From Ooceraea biroi (Eukaryota > Arthropoda > Insecta > Hymenoptera > Formicidae): a stretch of 64,000 bases of DNA. The position numbers were made by a program, and so were the translations under genes. Below, in pieces: positions 1 to 14,852 of the stretch. Each line of letters opens with the position of its first letter. The first letter of the stretch is position 1. The notes below the pieces were generated by a model. That model made no database searches, was not told the origin of the DNA, and saw nothing but the letters and a program-made list of their open reading frames with translations. The DNA lies in contig NC_039508.1 in the NCBI RefSeq assembly GCF_003672135.1, positions 16,999,945 to 17,063,944 on the forward strand, in the 5' to 3' direction.

Positions 1-3000
1 AGCGACCGTTTACAACCGCGCCGATATACGCTTTCTGGAGTAATGCTGTTTGCATATAAAGAGCGCATACGGTCCCCTGGATTTTACCCTTTCCGATTTC
101 AAGAATTCAAATATTCAGCTCCACGTTGTTGCACGTCGCTGTTTTATCAATTTTAATTAAATAAATTATAAGAAATAAATTAAAGCTCCATTAATTCGCA
201 TTTTCTGGCTGATCGTTTCTTGCACGCGGACCAATGATATTGTTCTTGCGTAGGGTTGAGCAACACCATGAACGTTCAATCTCTTATACATATAACATTG
301 CTTCATTAAAGTAGATACTAGTGGCGGATCTTGATGTCACGAGCACTTCTCACACTGTACTTTACGAACGCGATTTGCGATGGTTGGCTGAAACGTGCGG
401 GGTGGTTCGCGCGCGGCGATAAAGCGATGCTCGCCGGATAGGACACCGGGTATAAAGGGGTGAGAGGTGTGGCAGCGCGCGGTGGCAGCACGCGTTGCGC
501 GCATAATTCATCCGGTCCGGCGAGACGTACACGTGTACGAATGTACGTTTTATCGTCGCGATTCCGATAAGGAAGACGCGGGCCTGACGCGCGTATGCAC
601 GATACGCTGCCCGCTCGCACCCGGGAATCGATATTTAATGAAGCTGCCCCGACTCGCACCCGCTCGTGCCGGCGGATAATAAAGCTCGCGGGAGGAGCTT
701 ATCGCCCGACGGAACGCGAATTGACGAGTTTATCCTGAAAGCACCGGGCGCTCCTACGCGAGGCTCATTTATTACGAGAACGTACGGCGCTTCCTTTAAC
801 CAAATTGCCGATTGGACGATGTGACAATCAGATTTTCCCTTTGGCAATATCTGTCTTGCGTTGTCTTATCTTAGAGATACGCTTGTTTCGAATTTTAAGA
901 ATCGCATTTTTTATGATAGTTACTAGTCTCTATTTTTGTCATTAACAGCCCTTGGGAGTGAAAATCCAGAAAGAGATTTAATAATCTAAGAATACCGAAA
1001 AGCACGAAATATAAATTTTTTAAATGTGCTATTAACAAGATACATTTCAGACACAACAACTTTATATTCTAAGATAACAATTTTATATTCTAGGACAAAA
1101 CAGAGTCTTTACTAGTTTCGACAAAGATGCATACCAAACTTACAAGTATAAGGGTATGATTAAAGATTCCAGCGCGCTGAAAGAAAGATAAATTATGAAA
1201 GTTATAAATGAGAAAGGTGGATCGTATTAAAGTCTAGTTAATTGAATTCCCTTCATTCTGGTTACATTGGCAGAAAAAATGACTAAATGTAAATCAATGT
1301 AAGGGAGATGCATGGAGCAGCGCTTTCGCGGTGTCGAAATATTGTGATTGATTAACTGCTCCGAGATTCGCTCGCCGCATCGCAGACGTGATGCAGTTTA
1401 TCAATTATTTTCTGCAGCTGATAAATCGGAACTTTCAATAACGGTTCTTGACAGAGAAGGAATAGTGGGTCTCGATAAAAATTTTTTTCGTAATCGCCAA
1501 TTTAATGCTCTTCGCTATCGATCAATCTGACAATTCTCTATTAAACTTCGTTAGACATTTCGGCAGTCGATCAGCAACGTCACAATCGAGATCTGCGAGC
1601 CGGATCTATTCGAATCAAACGTATCCGCAACCGTCTTGGTGCACGATCGCTCGAGAATATGATTCATCTCTTTAGACAATGAAATTCATACGTTGCATAT
1701 TTGATTTTATTACGTTGATATTACACGTGAATTTATTCCTATCGGATGTTAAATTTCATTGCGACCTCCCCAGTTATTTTAACGCGAAATTACATCGATA
1801 CGATCCAGCGTATTGTGCAATGCTCAAAATTTTAGTTACGAGCGACGATCAAAGCTACGACATAAAAGTCTGTTATGTATTAGCCGCGCCGATCATTATT
1901 GGCGCCATTTGTAAGCGGCGCGTGTAAACAACGGGCGGCTGCGTTATTAATTTATTTACGGGCGCGGGCGCGTGCTCCGGGAATCAATTAATATCGCCGT
2001 GCATTTTCCGTCTCCGCGGAAGGTTCAAACAAAATCACGAGCGGCAATCGGGCAAACGCGCGAACCGCGCCGGCCGTGGAAAATGTATGCAAACAGATGG
2101 CTTAAATATTCTGCCTCCAAACGGTCATCGCGTCCGTTCGGCTATCGAGCGAGAAAATACGTCGACCGGCTATCCGAGCGCGAACATACGTGCCTTGCAA
2201 CGTTTTATGAGATGCGAATTCAGATGCGAAGGTGCGAAAGACTGTGAAAGACAATGGACTTAATGAAGCCGCTTCGTTGAAGAAACGCGTTGACGTTGAA
2301 TAAACCAAAGTTGAAGATCTATCTCCTTCACGAACATTTCGCAAAATGATGATTAAATCATGAACGTGTAGAAACAATTTTTATGCCTAATTCTCGATTC
2401 AAGCGAATGACGCAACGAGAGAAATTTTTGCCGAGGGAGACTCGATGCTCCATCTTGATCGAATGATTCGTACGTGACGGAGGTTTTCACGATAGGCTTG
2501 CCCTGCATAATACAGCACGCAGGCATAAAACGCGCTTCTTGGTAGTACACTTAGTAACCGAAAAGTGGCCGATATTCCTAGAATTAAGGGGCTAAATTAC
2601 GGCATATCGGAGGCAGTGCGTGCTTTTTACGCCCGCGGAGAGCGCATCGCATTAAGCACGCTGTGCGTCTTGCACCTTCATCATGCGCGCGATGCGATGC
2701 AGTCGACGTGGATGATATAAACGTCGAGCAGGAATACAGGGTCCGTAAGGGCCCGGAGGGCTCCGATGGGCAGCTCAGTTGCTAGATCATGCCGCCGACA
2801 CGGTGAAAATATCCGCGCGGCGAGACAATTTCGCAGACACGCCGCGAAATATCCGGAGTGAACGGGAGGATTCCTGAATTCTTCCCGTCTTTCTGCTCAT
2901 CCTTTCTCAGGCCGGCTGCTGGTTTCCCTTCTTCGTTTACTCATCTCCTCGGATACGTCTCGGTCTGCTCCTGCCCGGATTTCTATCTCGTCTGTCTCTC

Positions 3001-6000
3001 TTTCTCTGCTGTATGAAGGTAGCTTTTCTCATCCGCGTTCTATTCTTAATCGCGTTCTCCAATTTTCAGTGCATTTTTCGCTCCTTTGCGATTCTACGTT
3101 ACTGTCTTATGTTTCTCGTCATGAATATTCGCGGTTTAACGTCAGTCTCGATTATTGAAAATTATTTGTTGCACTCTTTCCATTTCGAGTTTAATTCACG
3201 AATGCATTCATAAATTCATGTCTTGCATGTATTCATATATTCATTCTCGCAGCATGTATTCATATACTGTATTCTCGCAGCTTTTTCTTCACGCTTTTTG
3301 CTTGGTATCTCTTACAAATATTTTATTAAAACATTTTTAGCCGTATTTTGCATATCGCACACGGAATTATATTATTTATAAGAGACAAATGCATAAAAAT
3401 ATTTATGTCACAAAATCTGTCGTCCTTTTCTTTCGCTCTGCATTTACCTACGTAACTTTGCAGAATTTGAAATTTATTCAACATCGAGCTGAAACCATGT
3501 ATGTGATGTACGTCTGTTTTCTTCTCAGAGTAATTTTTTAACAGCATTGTAGGTTTGCAATGCGCGTGATGACCAACGCTAAAGATTATCCAGCTCTCTT
3601 AATTAAATATGAATGCGCGCGAGTATACGAATGTAATGCAACCGCAAGATAAGGTAGCTTTACCGTGCGCACTTTTTCGCGCGCGTCTTTATGCAACGCA
3701 CGAAAGCGATTTCCTTTTTTTTTCATCCGAGCCGCTTGCGCATCCCCCGCAATAATCTTAAATCCCGCGTGTGTCCGGCTACACTAAATAAATTCCGCCT
3801 AATTACCTTGTCCTCTCTGCTTTATTCGCTCTACGTGGACGCAAGGTTTACGATAATGTTTAAGGACGAACCAGTCCCTATTTAAGGTCCCTTTTCCTCT
3901 CTTCCTCCCTCGAGGATAAAGTTGCCATCTTTAAAAAAAAGAAAAACGAAATGGTATGTTGCAAGATTAACGTAATATTTATTAATTATGCTGCTTAAGT
4001 GCTTACGTCCATTACTAGATTCTACGATAACATTTAAAATACGCACGTCTCGATATTGTTACAAATTAAAGAACTTTTATTCGACTACATAAATTTGATT
4101 GCAATAAATTATTCGGCGCTGTTTATTAAACCGGTTGCAACAATTATTAACCTACTTTGAACTTTCCTACAGAGAAAAGTGGGCTCACAACTCCGTTCGG
4201 AAAGCTGTCGTTAAAATATTTCAGTAAATCACGTCAGCGATGAAATACTCCGTGCAACAAAGGTATATTAATGGCCGTTGCGTCGCGCGCGAGTTAATTA
4301 AAAATTCGCGAAATAATTACTACGCCGGGTAATGCACCTGTCCTTATAAAGCGCGTATAAAGTTACAAGCGGTGGATGCAGGCTTTCACGTGTACTGATT
4401 TAATTATAATTTCGTAACGCGCACTGAGAACGAACGAACGGAAAGCGCTCGAACGAAGGTGAAGGGGGCGGGTACGGTAAAGCCGGTAATAAAGGTGCCC
4501 TCACACGAGCATGGATATCTTACCCTGAAATTACGAGGGGAGGGAGCGGGTCGTACGAGGTTAAGTTCTCACTCTCCTTCGTGACGCACAATCGCCACCC
4601 CGAATTCACTTCCGTTTCTTATACCTCCTCTCATGTGTCCATCGTAAATTCCGCAATTTCTCTTTAAATTAATCGCGCCGGACTTTACATTCAACGTAAC
4701 TGAATAACTCTTCATTTCGGCGAACGGAGATTAATGGAGTGACAGATTCGCACGTCGTAACTTAAAAAGTTAATGATAAGTCTCCTTCGTACAGTTTCTA
4801 CTCTTATGTAAAATAGAAATACTAGGATTTAAATCAATAAACATTATAAATATCATAATAAGTGCATACGTGTCCAGTATTAAAATTGCCGGTGTATTAA
4901 ATTGAGTATTAAAATTTCACTACTTTATAAAATTTTAGGATTCATTCTTGTGTTTTTGCTTTTTCGTCAAAGGTGGAGGAAGACATTAAATTTCTAAAAT
5001 CACGGCATTCACGAGGCATCGAATTCGCCTGTCCGTGAAACGGGTATCCAGGTAGCCGATGTCAACGACGAGAGAGAACATTCGTATTAGATACTGAGGC
5101 ACACACGCATACACAAATTGCGCTCCCGCAATCTACGCGGACAATCTATCCTTGGATCCGACCGGGATAGACGAAAATCATGTTTTCTCGACAGCGTGGA
5201 ATCGCTTAGATACAAGAGAGATGGAAAGGAGAGCCCAGATCATTATCCTTCATTTAATCGAAAAAAACCGTATTTACTTTAATGGCGTTTATTAATTATT
5301 GCTACAAGAAAATTTAAGTCAATCTCACTTTGTACGTCATCGGATGATTCCATGTCAGATAGTTCTTTTGAGTCTTATGAGTTTTTCGGCGTTAGAATGT
5401 CAAAGATTTCGTATAAAGACTTCCTCGAATTTAACAAAATAATATAAGATTACTCGTGAAAACAGATGAAATATATAGTAAAATAAGACAAAAAAATTTA
5501 AACCTCTTTATAAAAATTTTTCAATATTTATTTTATTACAAAATGACACAATATACTTACATAAGATGAAATCGAAAGCAACATTTAAACTGCGGCAATC
5601 TTTCTTATATTGATATGCATGCAACGATTTTTATTTTATCAATGAGAAAAATCGGCCGATCAGAAATTCGTAAAATGTCGCGATAAAACATGTGTTAAAA
5701 GTGCATGTATCAAGTGCGTCACCGATCGCAACGATACTTTTATCGATATATGTCGATATTTTTATTACGCCGTTACACGAATACACATGCGTGTACGCAC
5801 GTGTAAAACAGATCGAGAATATGCATCGCGGATGCATTTTCCCCTCGCTTTTTACTCGCGTGTAGGACGAGTCTCCGCTCGTAATACTTCGCGCCTCTAA
5901 ATTCGATTTGGCACCGCCCGTCCCTATAAGCCCTTCGAGGAAAAAGGACGCCATAAACGGCGCGAGTTGGCACTTACGTTTTTATTGCCGGAACTTGAAC

Positions 6001-7559
6001 TTTCATTGCTATCAAGCAATGAGTAGAACATGTTCTGGCAAATGCGCGAGTGCGCGAGTGAGCGAACAAGCGAGCGAGCGAGCGCACACTTCAGCCAGCG
6101 CGAAACGTGTCGGTTTATGTCCATTTTTATGGTCGCTGATTACCAGGTACGCTAAATAACCATCGCGTCCGATCGTCCGTTCTATCGTAACCGGATCGGG
6201 ACGATCGGCCACAATGCTGGCGCGATATATTGTATATCCGCGCCCGAGCAAGTACTCGCGTATCGCGCTTCCCGTATGTGCCGATGTAAATTATCGAGAA
6301 GCTTCAAACCATTACATGCGCTGGAAAATATAATTTTGATACGTAATGACAGAAATTCGCAAAATTTCTGTTATTACGATCGATCGGCGAAATATTATTA
6401 CTTCTGTTTCGTTAGTACAGTATCATTAGCAGCATGCCATGCATATGTTTGCGAGCGTACTATGAGACAGGGGAAGAGACTTCAAGCAAAGATTAAATTA
6501 CTCTCTTTACAATTGCTCTCTATCGTTTAAAATATATAATATTATCCAGATTATAAGTTCAGTATTTATGAATAATCTCAAAGCGGATATTTTCAATTTT
6601 TACGCCCTTTAGAAAATGGAATAAACTTTTCGTTACTTTCTTTTCGTTAGGAAACGTAGATCTGCTACCGCTCCTTCTCATGAGCACTAGATTACAAAAC
6701 ATGCATCTCTCAATAAGTGATCGAGAGAAGAGTGTCTGCTTAAAAATGAACACGCCGCACAATTGCGAACGTGTCGAACGACACGTTGGCACTGATAAAT
6801 CGCCGCTAATTATGAAATCCCCGTCTGCCTACGCACATCGGCGCCTCCGGACTTTAGGGTCGGACGCGGCGCATCGCCATCGTGGAACGGGGGCGCTATT
6901 AGTTTCGATCGGATCGCGTCGGGGCTTCTTCGCTTTTCTTTTCTCTTCCCTCTTTCTTTTTATCTGAAATATCTGTGACTCGCGACGGCGATGCACGTTG
7001 AAGCCGCGAGCGCAGCGAGGCGGTTCCGGCTGCCGCAACCGCACTGCAATTAAATTGCGCGCGAGCGCGTAAGCCGAACGCATCGCGCTGCAGATTTATG
7101 CGTCACTGCCGGCTACACGGCTCACCTCCTCCCTCACCACCATCCTGCTTGCGTCCCTGGGCCCTTCCGGCCCTCCGCGACGCGACCTGTCCGCCCTCCC
7201 TTGTGTCCCGAAGAATGCGAGAGAAGAGCGCAGAGCGGAGCGGAGCCGATCGTCGCGTATCTCAATCCCGGAGGAGGTAGACGCGCCTGTGTGCTTTGAT
7301 TAAGTATTACGTGCGATTAACCGAGTGCCGTGCCCGGAAGCGACGCCATTCTCTGGTCTACCCTTTCTTCGATCGCCCTTTGAAGATCACCCTTCACGCC
7401 ACCGCGCGTCTTCGTCTTTATGCGTATTTCCTCATTTGGATCGTCCGTGAACGCTTGTAGTAATAGCAATCGTTGTACAGTTGATGTAAAAAAAAAACAT
7501 TACATACGCGTAATCAATATGTAATGCAGCAATGTCCGTTTTCTTATATATTTTCTTTA
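1..7559. other. No supportable gene; non-coding background
   Basis: Nothing in this stretch could be recognised as a gene. Open frames are short (longest about 113 codons, minus strand 318-659) and show no domain, signal or repeat of codons that suggests selection. The sequence alternates AT-rich blocks with GC/CpG-rich ones; 6,830-7,300 is the most GC-rich part. A CGAG-rich simple run lies at about 6,056-6,085 and a two-copy tandem repeat at 3,225-3,279. It could be intergenic or a large intron; a short exon could be missed by eye. Confidence 0.6.
3225..3279. repeat. 27/28-bp tandem repeat, two copies
   Basis: Two adjacent copies begin GCATGTATTCATATA and end ATTCTCGCA (3,225-3,251 and 3,252-3,279). 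They differ by a few bases in the middle. It is a small local duplication with no sign of a mobile element. Confidence 0.8.
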
Positions 7560-7561
7560 TA

Positions 7562-7754
7562 TTGGGTTGACCGGAAAGTCCATGCTGACCCTCTTAGCAA
7601 AATTGAAACGCAAAGCATTACGAATTAATACAAAGTTTTGCGTTACTGAGAGATCCGTGCGGATCTTCAAACGCAAACATTTGTATTAATTTTTAATGCA
7701 GAATTTTGCATTTAAATTTTGCTAAGATCGGCAAGGATTTTCTGATCAATCCAA
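7562..7754. mobile_element. Mariner-type MITE, 193 bp, full-length foldback
   Basis: The element begins TTGGGTTGACCGGAAAGTCC and ends in the imperfect reverse complement of that (…GATCAATCCAA). It is flanked by TA on both sides (7,560-7,561 and 7,755-7,756), the target duplication expected of Tc1/mariner elements. The arms 7,562-7,634 and 7,680-7,754 pair with about 75% identity. The middle also pairs: GTTTTGCGTT with AAACGCAAAC, then AGATCC-GTGC-GGATCT at the tip. There is no coding frame, so it would need transposase from another element. Its terminal sequence differs from that of the mariner at 59,803, so that copy is unlikely to be its parent. Confidence 0.88.
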
Positions 7755-7756
7755 TA

Positions 7757-10700
7757 TCTGTCTCAACTAGCTCTTTCTATATGCACATGATAACACAGAT
7801 ATAAATATTAAGATAGTTTAGATGAAAAATTTCAGGCTTTCGTGCTGCTGATTATTACAATTGGATTTGTCTTTCAGGTTGGAGCCACACTTTAGTTCTG
7901 ACTTTGATTTCGTGAACATTTCAGTCAGGTGAGGAGCAATCTGATTCTTTAAGACATTTAAGACGATAAAATTACAATAAATTTGTAATATAATATAATA
8001 TAATATAGTTGTAATATAATATTATAATTAATATAATGTAATATAAGCAAGTAAATTGTGCGCCGCACAATGATTTAAAAAGTTCTACCTTACTTCCGTG
8101 AAATCGGAAACCTGCCGCTTTTGTCTAATTACATTCCTAGCTTCATATTTCCGACTAACAATTTTTCAATATAAAACTTTCGGGCTTCCGGACTGCCCGC
8201 CTTGATTACATCCTGTCGATAGCTTAAACGATAGCGGTGGCGACGTTCGGCATATAATTTCCAATCACGAAAACAGCAAAATCGTCACAAGCACATTTCG
8301 AACCCTGCTAAAAACATTAATCGACCGCACAATCGATGGACGAAGACCGAAAGGCACTCGCTTGCTTTTTGTCGCGGAAACATTCGACCTCATATCAGTT
8401 GGTTGGATAAGAGATCGGCGAACTTCTCCAATAACACTTTTAACCGCGGCGTCGCTTTCACTCCGAAAAAGCTCTCCCTTCGACATGTCGACGTGGTTAT
8501 TGCAGGTGGACACACGCGCCTCGGGGAAACGAATCGCTGACTCGCTTTCGCAAGACTCGCCCGTGTGCTCCCCGGGACCATTGTCGGCGAGATGAGAAAA
8601 TAACGCCAGGGATATCCGAAGTATCCCGGCAGCGCCTATCGTTTGAGGTAAAATAAAAAGTTTCCTCGTTTACCGAACCCGACGTCCTCCGCTGACCGCA
8701 TCTGCATATCTGAAGTAAAAACGATCCGCCTGCGTACGCTGGTACCGTTTTCAGTTGGTAATCCAATTCTCAGGGCGTTATGTCGGATGCATGCGTGCAT
8801 TCGCGGTACATTGAGCTAAAATAAACTTTTCGAGAGACATTTCGAGAACGTTAAAAACATTAAATTGTTTTTGACGCTTAAGAAATCCGCCGGCGGGTTT
8901 TCAGCGTTACGGAAAGTGATTTAACTGCGAGCTGTGTGTTTTATCGTCGTTAATTGCTTTTAATTTTGTTGAGAGACATTTTTCACGCTTCGACGAATCA
9001 TGAATATGCGGAGTTGGAGTTTATTCCGCAACGATTCCTTCCGCAGGAAGGAACTCGGCGTGGCTCGGGAAATTTTACAAATGCAATTCTCAACGGGCCG
9101 ACAATGGTAATGCAACGGCGTGGCGCGTGGCTCTGCACCGTGTGTAACGACGATGCAACTCGCGCGATCCGGCGAGCGCACGTGGGAGCGGTTCCATAAA
9201 TACATGACGCTTTTAAATCTCTTTTAAATTCCATTTAAACGTGGTTGTATGCGCGTGGATGTGTGCCGCATTTAAAATTCCATTTTAAAGGGCCGGTTAC
9301 ATTGTCTTTGACGTATTGTTTAAAAATGATGTGTTGGCAAGTCGTTTTTAAAATATCATGCAGTATTTCGTGATATGATAAATTAATACATTTCCATGCA
9401 CGCGCGTAAATTTGCGTTACAGCACGGTAATTTCTACTAAAATTATCATTTGCTATTATGATACACATTTTCCGAGCAGTCGAAGAATAAAGACCTATCG
9501 TTTATCAAAATTCACAAAAGCGGAACATAACATCATGAATTCGGCGTGAAATAACAAGTCACAAATCGTGGCGACGATTTGCGCTTGCATAACTTGCGAC
9601 TTACTACTTGTAACGCGCGATGAATCGCGCTTCACATGAAAGGCCTTGTGGATTGCATCTACTGGAATAAATGCCACGTACTAAGGATTCGCCCTAAGTG
9701 TCTAAGGGCAGGGAATTCGCGAGCTCGATCGTTCTACGCAAACGACTTTAACCCACTCGGAGATAATTCTCTTCCAGCGCTGCCGGTTCTTCCGCTAATG
9801 AAGCGCGCTTCTTTCGATGATTTAAAGTCAATTTACTGAGAGCGTTATCACGCTCCGGCAGTTACCATTTAGCGCTATTTAAGGGCGAATTTCAAGAAAT
9901 TTATGACGTTACAAGAGCGTTATATTATTTAATAAACGTAATGGAGGCGAAGTCGCTTCCGCGTAGAATTATACTTACGCAAACAAAAAAACCAACGAAC
10001 TGAAGGGTGCACGATACTATAATTGCAAACACACAACACACACATGTACACAATTAATTGTTAATTTCCTTAATGCTACGCTTTGTCGAAAAGGCCGCCA
10101 ACGTGGAACAACAATGTGATCGGGAAGAGAGTAGGGAACACTGATTGCATACACTTCGTTGCAAAATACAAATTTAATTTATACGTTTCACAGTCCACAG
10201 CTTTGCAAACACAAACTGCAAGCACGCCACGAGTTCTTGCTCAACAGTGATCGACGGGTAACTGACCTAAACAATTTCGATTAAAGCTTGGAGAAGTAAA
10301 CAGGATTAATGGGTAAACTTTTTGTTTATTATTTAAAGAGTACCACAAGTACCACGAGAAATGTTTATATCCTTGCTCGACATACGCGTGAACAAAAGCA
10401 TGATAAATTTGTTTCACGAAACAATCTGTCTCTCGTTAATTGGATGATCTAAATCTTCGAATTCAGTACCAGTTTTGCAAATTATTAGAAAATTATAGGT
10501 TCCTAATACGTTCCTAAATGCGCGGAGAGATTTTCAGACACGAGAGATGAGGATATAATGACGAACAAATTTTAAGCAAAGTCGTCACACAATTTTTCCA
10601 CAAATGTTTTCTCAATATATTCGCTTTCTCCTTCTCTCCATTTCCAGTTGCGATTGCCTCAGATAAAATATTTCAAATCGAGTCCGCCCTTGCTTTCGAC

Positions 10701-13700
10701 ACTCTTTCCGCTAACCTATTCTTCCATTATTTTTTTTCCTACGTCTCGCTCGTCGAGCGAGCTTCGCCACGCCAGTGCGCTGAAAAGAGCACTTTCCTTA
10801 GGTGGTCCAATTTAGGCGCACACACCCGCGGTCCCCCATGTATGGAGGTATACTAGGCGGGGCGCACTAAATCTTGCTAGAGCGAGACGCGATGTGCTTC
10901 CGGGGGATCGATATTATCGGCGATCTGGGGCAATGGGGGTGAGAAGACTGGGAAGGACATGAATTACCAGGATGTCGCCCGCGACTCGGACTGTGCGCTC
11001 ACGTGCGAGCCGCGAAAACGAGTCGGAACCAAGCGCGGAGCATGCGATTTCGATCGCCTCATTACTTCCGTGAATATGCGCTCCTTCGCCGGAAGACGCA
11101 GTCCTCATCTCACTTGCATCTTCGATCTCTCTTCCGAAATGCAAATTCTTTTTGCCATCGTTGCGCGTTCGCGAGTGATAAACATCGTTTACGTGTCGAA
11201 TGTGCGCTTTCCCCTGATAGCGCAAATTGCATCCCCAGCATCGCTCCCGCTTCTATCTCGGCTCCATGTTCCGCGTGGTAACGTCGATCGCGATTTCCGC
11301 GGCCGCGGTTTCTCCACCACCGCTGATCTAACCGATCTAGGACACAGGACGAAGTTCGCCGTTATATCGCGCTAACTCCGGGAAAGTGCAGCGAACCATT
11401 AACCGGTTGAAGCCTTCGCTGGTTCGAGTCACCGGACGCATTTCGATAATGAACTTAGCGTTAATATCGAATACGAATTTTACGATAGTAGCAAAAACCG
11501 AAGACACAGAGAAATCGATATAAATAAAGGAAACGAGTAAAAGAAAATTAAGTGAACATTTTTCTGAGCAAGTAGCTAAAATTGAAGATACGTAAAATGC
11601 TAGAAAACGTAGAGAAAGATTATGCGATTCATAACCATGCCTTGTCAACGGAGCGAGAAAATGACGGTAGAAATTAAAGCATTATTCGAGGAAGCTCCTC
11701 GCATCGATCCCGCGATTCCGCATTGGCGATGCGCGAGGCGTTGCACAAAAATGCAGTTCAGACGAGAATACCGATTCAAATAAAAAGAGCATTTACAGCG
11801 ACCCACTTCTTGCTCGTATCTCCATTTCTCGTGTGCAACCACCGCTCTCTCCGCGCCCCTATCACGTCCTTCATCCCTCCCACGCCCCGCAAATCCCGTA
11901 TCCTATCTCATCCCGACTTTCTCTCAAAAGAAATAACTGCAGTCGTACAATGCATCTCCTCGAGGCGTTACATGTTCGCCAACAACAGGTCGCAAATAGA
12001 AATAAAAGCGTGGCTAAACGCGAGAGAAAAAGAAACAAAAACTACCCCACGTTTTCAGCAAATATTTGCGCGCTTCCTGATGCAGGAGCGCTTCTCAGAA
12101 GCTCTCGAATCGCGAGACAGTGAGATTTCCTTGATTGAGATACACAATGTTTTCTCGGTACGAACGATTTCGCGTAAACGGAAAGTTATTTCGAACGTTC
12201 GCTTCTCGTAACGCTCGCTCGTTCCATCGCGTGCAACATATCTTCTCTTTCCGCGTCTTCAAATTCAAATAGTACCGATAAAGAGCATTCTCGTTTGCTT
12301 CATAAGAGCTACGAATCACGGTATTATATCACACACTCACGTGGATAAAATGCGTTGCTGTGTCGCTGTCAAACGAAATCAGTCATCTCTTTTCTTTTCC
12401 TTCCTTTTTTCGGTACGTTGATTCGAGCAACGGTGCAGCAGAGAGAAAAGAAGACGCTTCCTGCTTGCAGAACTTTAATAAGACCTGAGGAATATCCGAG
12501 CCGATCATCCGCAGTGTAACAAACAAGCATACATCGGACTCCTCGACTTCCTGCATTTAACAAGACTCGCACGACGAGACGGGCGCATACATTACGTATG
12601 AGGTGTCTTCGGTGCTCGCTTCGGACTTAACGAATATCCGAAGAGATCAACTCGCGAAACGATGCGTGTAAATTTCCACGCTTAATCAAACTCAATTCTC
12701 TACATTGTGACTTTGGCACGTTGCGTAAAATTGATATCAGTGGAATTACATATTTAACATTAAGCCAACATCCGATGTTAACCGATGGATTTAATAAACA
12801 TTAATGAGATGGGGCAATAACTGTTTGTTGGATCGTGAAATAAATTATAGAATCAGGTGTGCATTTGCATTCTATGCAAGTCTATCGTCTTAAATCGCGC
12901 TCCCGTTTTTTTCTTATCTGCTTAATTATCAGTGTTTTTTGTCACTTTCAGCTCTCTTGAGCAACGAGACGAGATCTTTCACGTTATAATGGCCACCTCG
13001 CAGATTAGTTGAGATCGTACTGTTTTCGAGATCACTTCTAGAACTACTGAGGATTCCAGAAATGTATCGAAAATGTACATAAACGTGCTCCGTTTGATCA
13101 TTCGCCGTGTATTTTCTCCACATTCTCTATATTCCTTCCTCGTATCCGCGGCATTCGCCCTTTGACATGAACTTTTTCAATCTATGAATCGGTGATATGG
13201 AAGTAAAAGGGAACACGAAAATAAGAATGCGCGAACCTGCATACTCGTTCATCTCATGTAATACACCGTGCGCCCTTTGCTTTCGTGATCTCCATTCTTC
13301 TCCGCTTTTGTGTGTGATCCAATGTATACTTCTTTTTCTTTTCCCCATCTTCATTATATTCTTTTATTTCTTGACAAAGCAGCGCAGAGATCTCTCATTT
13401 TGCATGTGATATTAACCATCTTTTATTTTACTCTCATTCTCATCAGTTCTTCTCAATCTTCCATTGACATGCCCCTTTGATACATCTCTCTATTTTAATG
13501 TTTATTAATGATTTGTTAATGAAATCGAGTAATGCACATTTTTCATATCCTCAGATTCCTGTGTTTTAAATTAAGTCACTTATGCCTTCTGTCTGTTCTC
13601 AAGTATTTATACGTCGCATCACCTTTCGTAGATATGGTTTTCTTTCTCCTCAGAAAGCGCTTTTTTAAAAAGATCTCCTTAAAGCACATAATAAATACTT

Positions 13701-14801
13701 CCTCTCTTCTTTCTTTCTTTTCTCCGTGAGATAATCGCCCCGCGGATCTTCGTACCGCAGAGGAGTCAGCAACGGATATCTCCTCTTCTTGTTCAAGGCC
13801 CTCGCTTTATCTGGATCGTGTTTCGGGCTCCCGTGATTCAGTGAGCCCTTAAACGTTCCGCTAATCGTTGTCTCGCATGCACGCTGATGTAACGCGCAAC
13901 GACGCCTCTCTTCACTGTAGCCCCCATCTGCGCCGTTCTCTTCGCTCTTCCCGGGCGCTTCTCTTCGTCCACGCGTGGTAAGCAGCCGCGAATGAAGCTT
14001 CCATGGGTCTTCTTTGTCTTCGCCGAGTGTCCGACGTCATTATCAGACGCCACGTTGCGCCGCGCCGTTGATCGCGCCACCGGATCGATCGATCCGACTT
14101 GGCGGCGCGCTTGATCCGCGTCGGGCGAGCGATCTGCGGATCGGAGCTTTACAAGTGCTCGATTTTATCGCATGGCATCTTGTACTTCTGAGCCTCGTGT
14201 ATGGTCGATTGGCCGGCTGATTCAAATTTTCGACCCGTGGGACTCTTGGCTGTTCGGTCCTTGTGATTTTAACGACTTCAGATGCTCGGAACGTTTGAGA
14301 TGTGCGATAAGTTATATCCTCTACATTGTGAGATAACTTAAATTCCTCGATGTTTATATCGAGAGCTCGAGATACTTTGAATGTGTCATTGCAATCTTGC
14401 GCATTTCCATACAATCTTTTTTTTGCTCACTTATGCATGTGTTCAAGAAATTTTGTTCTTTCGAGAATAAGTGGAAAACAAGAGGGTACTGGATCAAATT
14501 TGGGTCAAACCTGGCGTAACAGTTTACGTAGAAACCAACGTTCCTACAACAACCTCGTCCATGGCGCGATGCATAATTCGGAACGATACACAATCGCACA
14601 GATACATCCCTTTTGTTTTAACTCGGCGTATTTTTCGCGACAACAAATTGCAACGGGAAATCCACGTTACGCAAGCGCGAATGCATCGTTCGTAATAACG
14701 AGCTTATAATAACCGTACGCGCGACATAATTATTACGCGCAATCGGAAGGCTCGCGCTCTCTCGGTCGGTGTCGTATTTCATTTAATTTCTATGCCTGCT
14801 A
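7757..14801. other. No supportable gene; non-coding background
   Basis: No gene recognised. Open frames of 138 codons (plus, 10,959-11,375) and 162 codons (plus, 11,723-12,211) overlap other open frames in several phases and resemble no family I know. A TAATA-rich low-complexity run lies at 7,985-8,046. The remainder is unremarkable unique-looking sequence. Confidence 0.6.
7985..8046. repeat. TAATA-rich low-complexity run
   Basis: The sequence is built almost entirely from TAATA/TATAA units with a few interruptions. It is a degenerate pentanucleotide microsatellite. Confidence 0.8.
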
Positions 14802-14852
14802 CTCTCTTTCTCTCTCTCTCTCTCTCTCTGTCTGTTTGTCTGTCTCTCTCCC
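14802..14852. repeat. CT microsatellite
   Basis: A CT dinucleotide run that grades into TCTG/TTTGTC units. It is a simple repeat with no coding frame of interest. Confidence 0.9.

Noticed and set aside
11400..11445. GGTTCGAGTC, resembling a tRNA T-arm
   Set aside because: No matching D-arm, anticodon stem or acceptor stem could be found around it on either strand.
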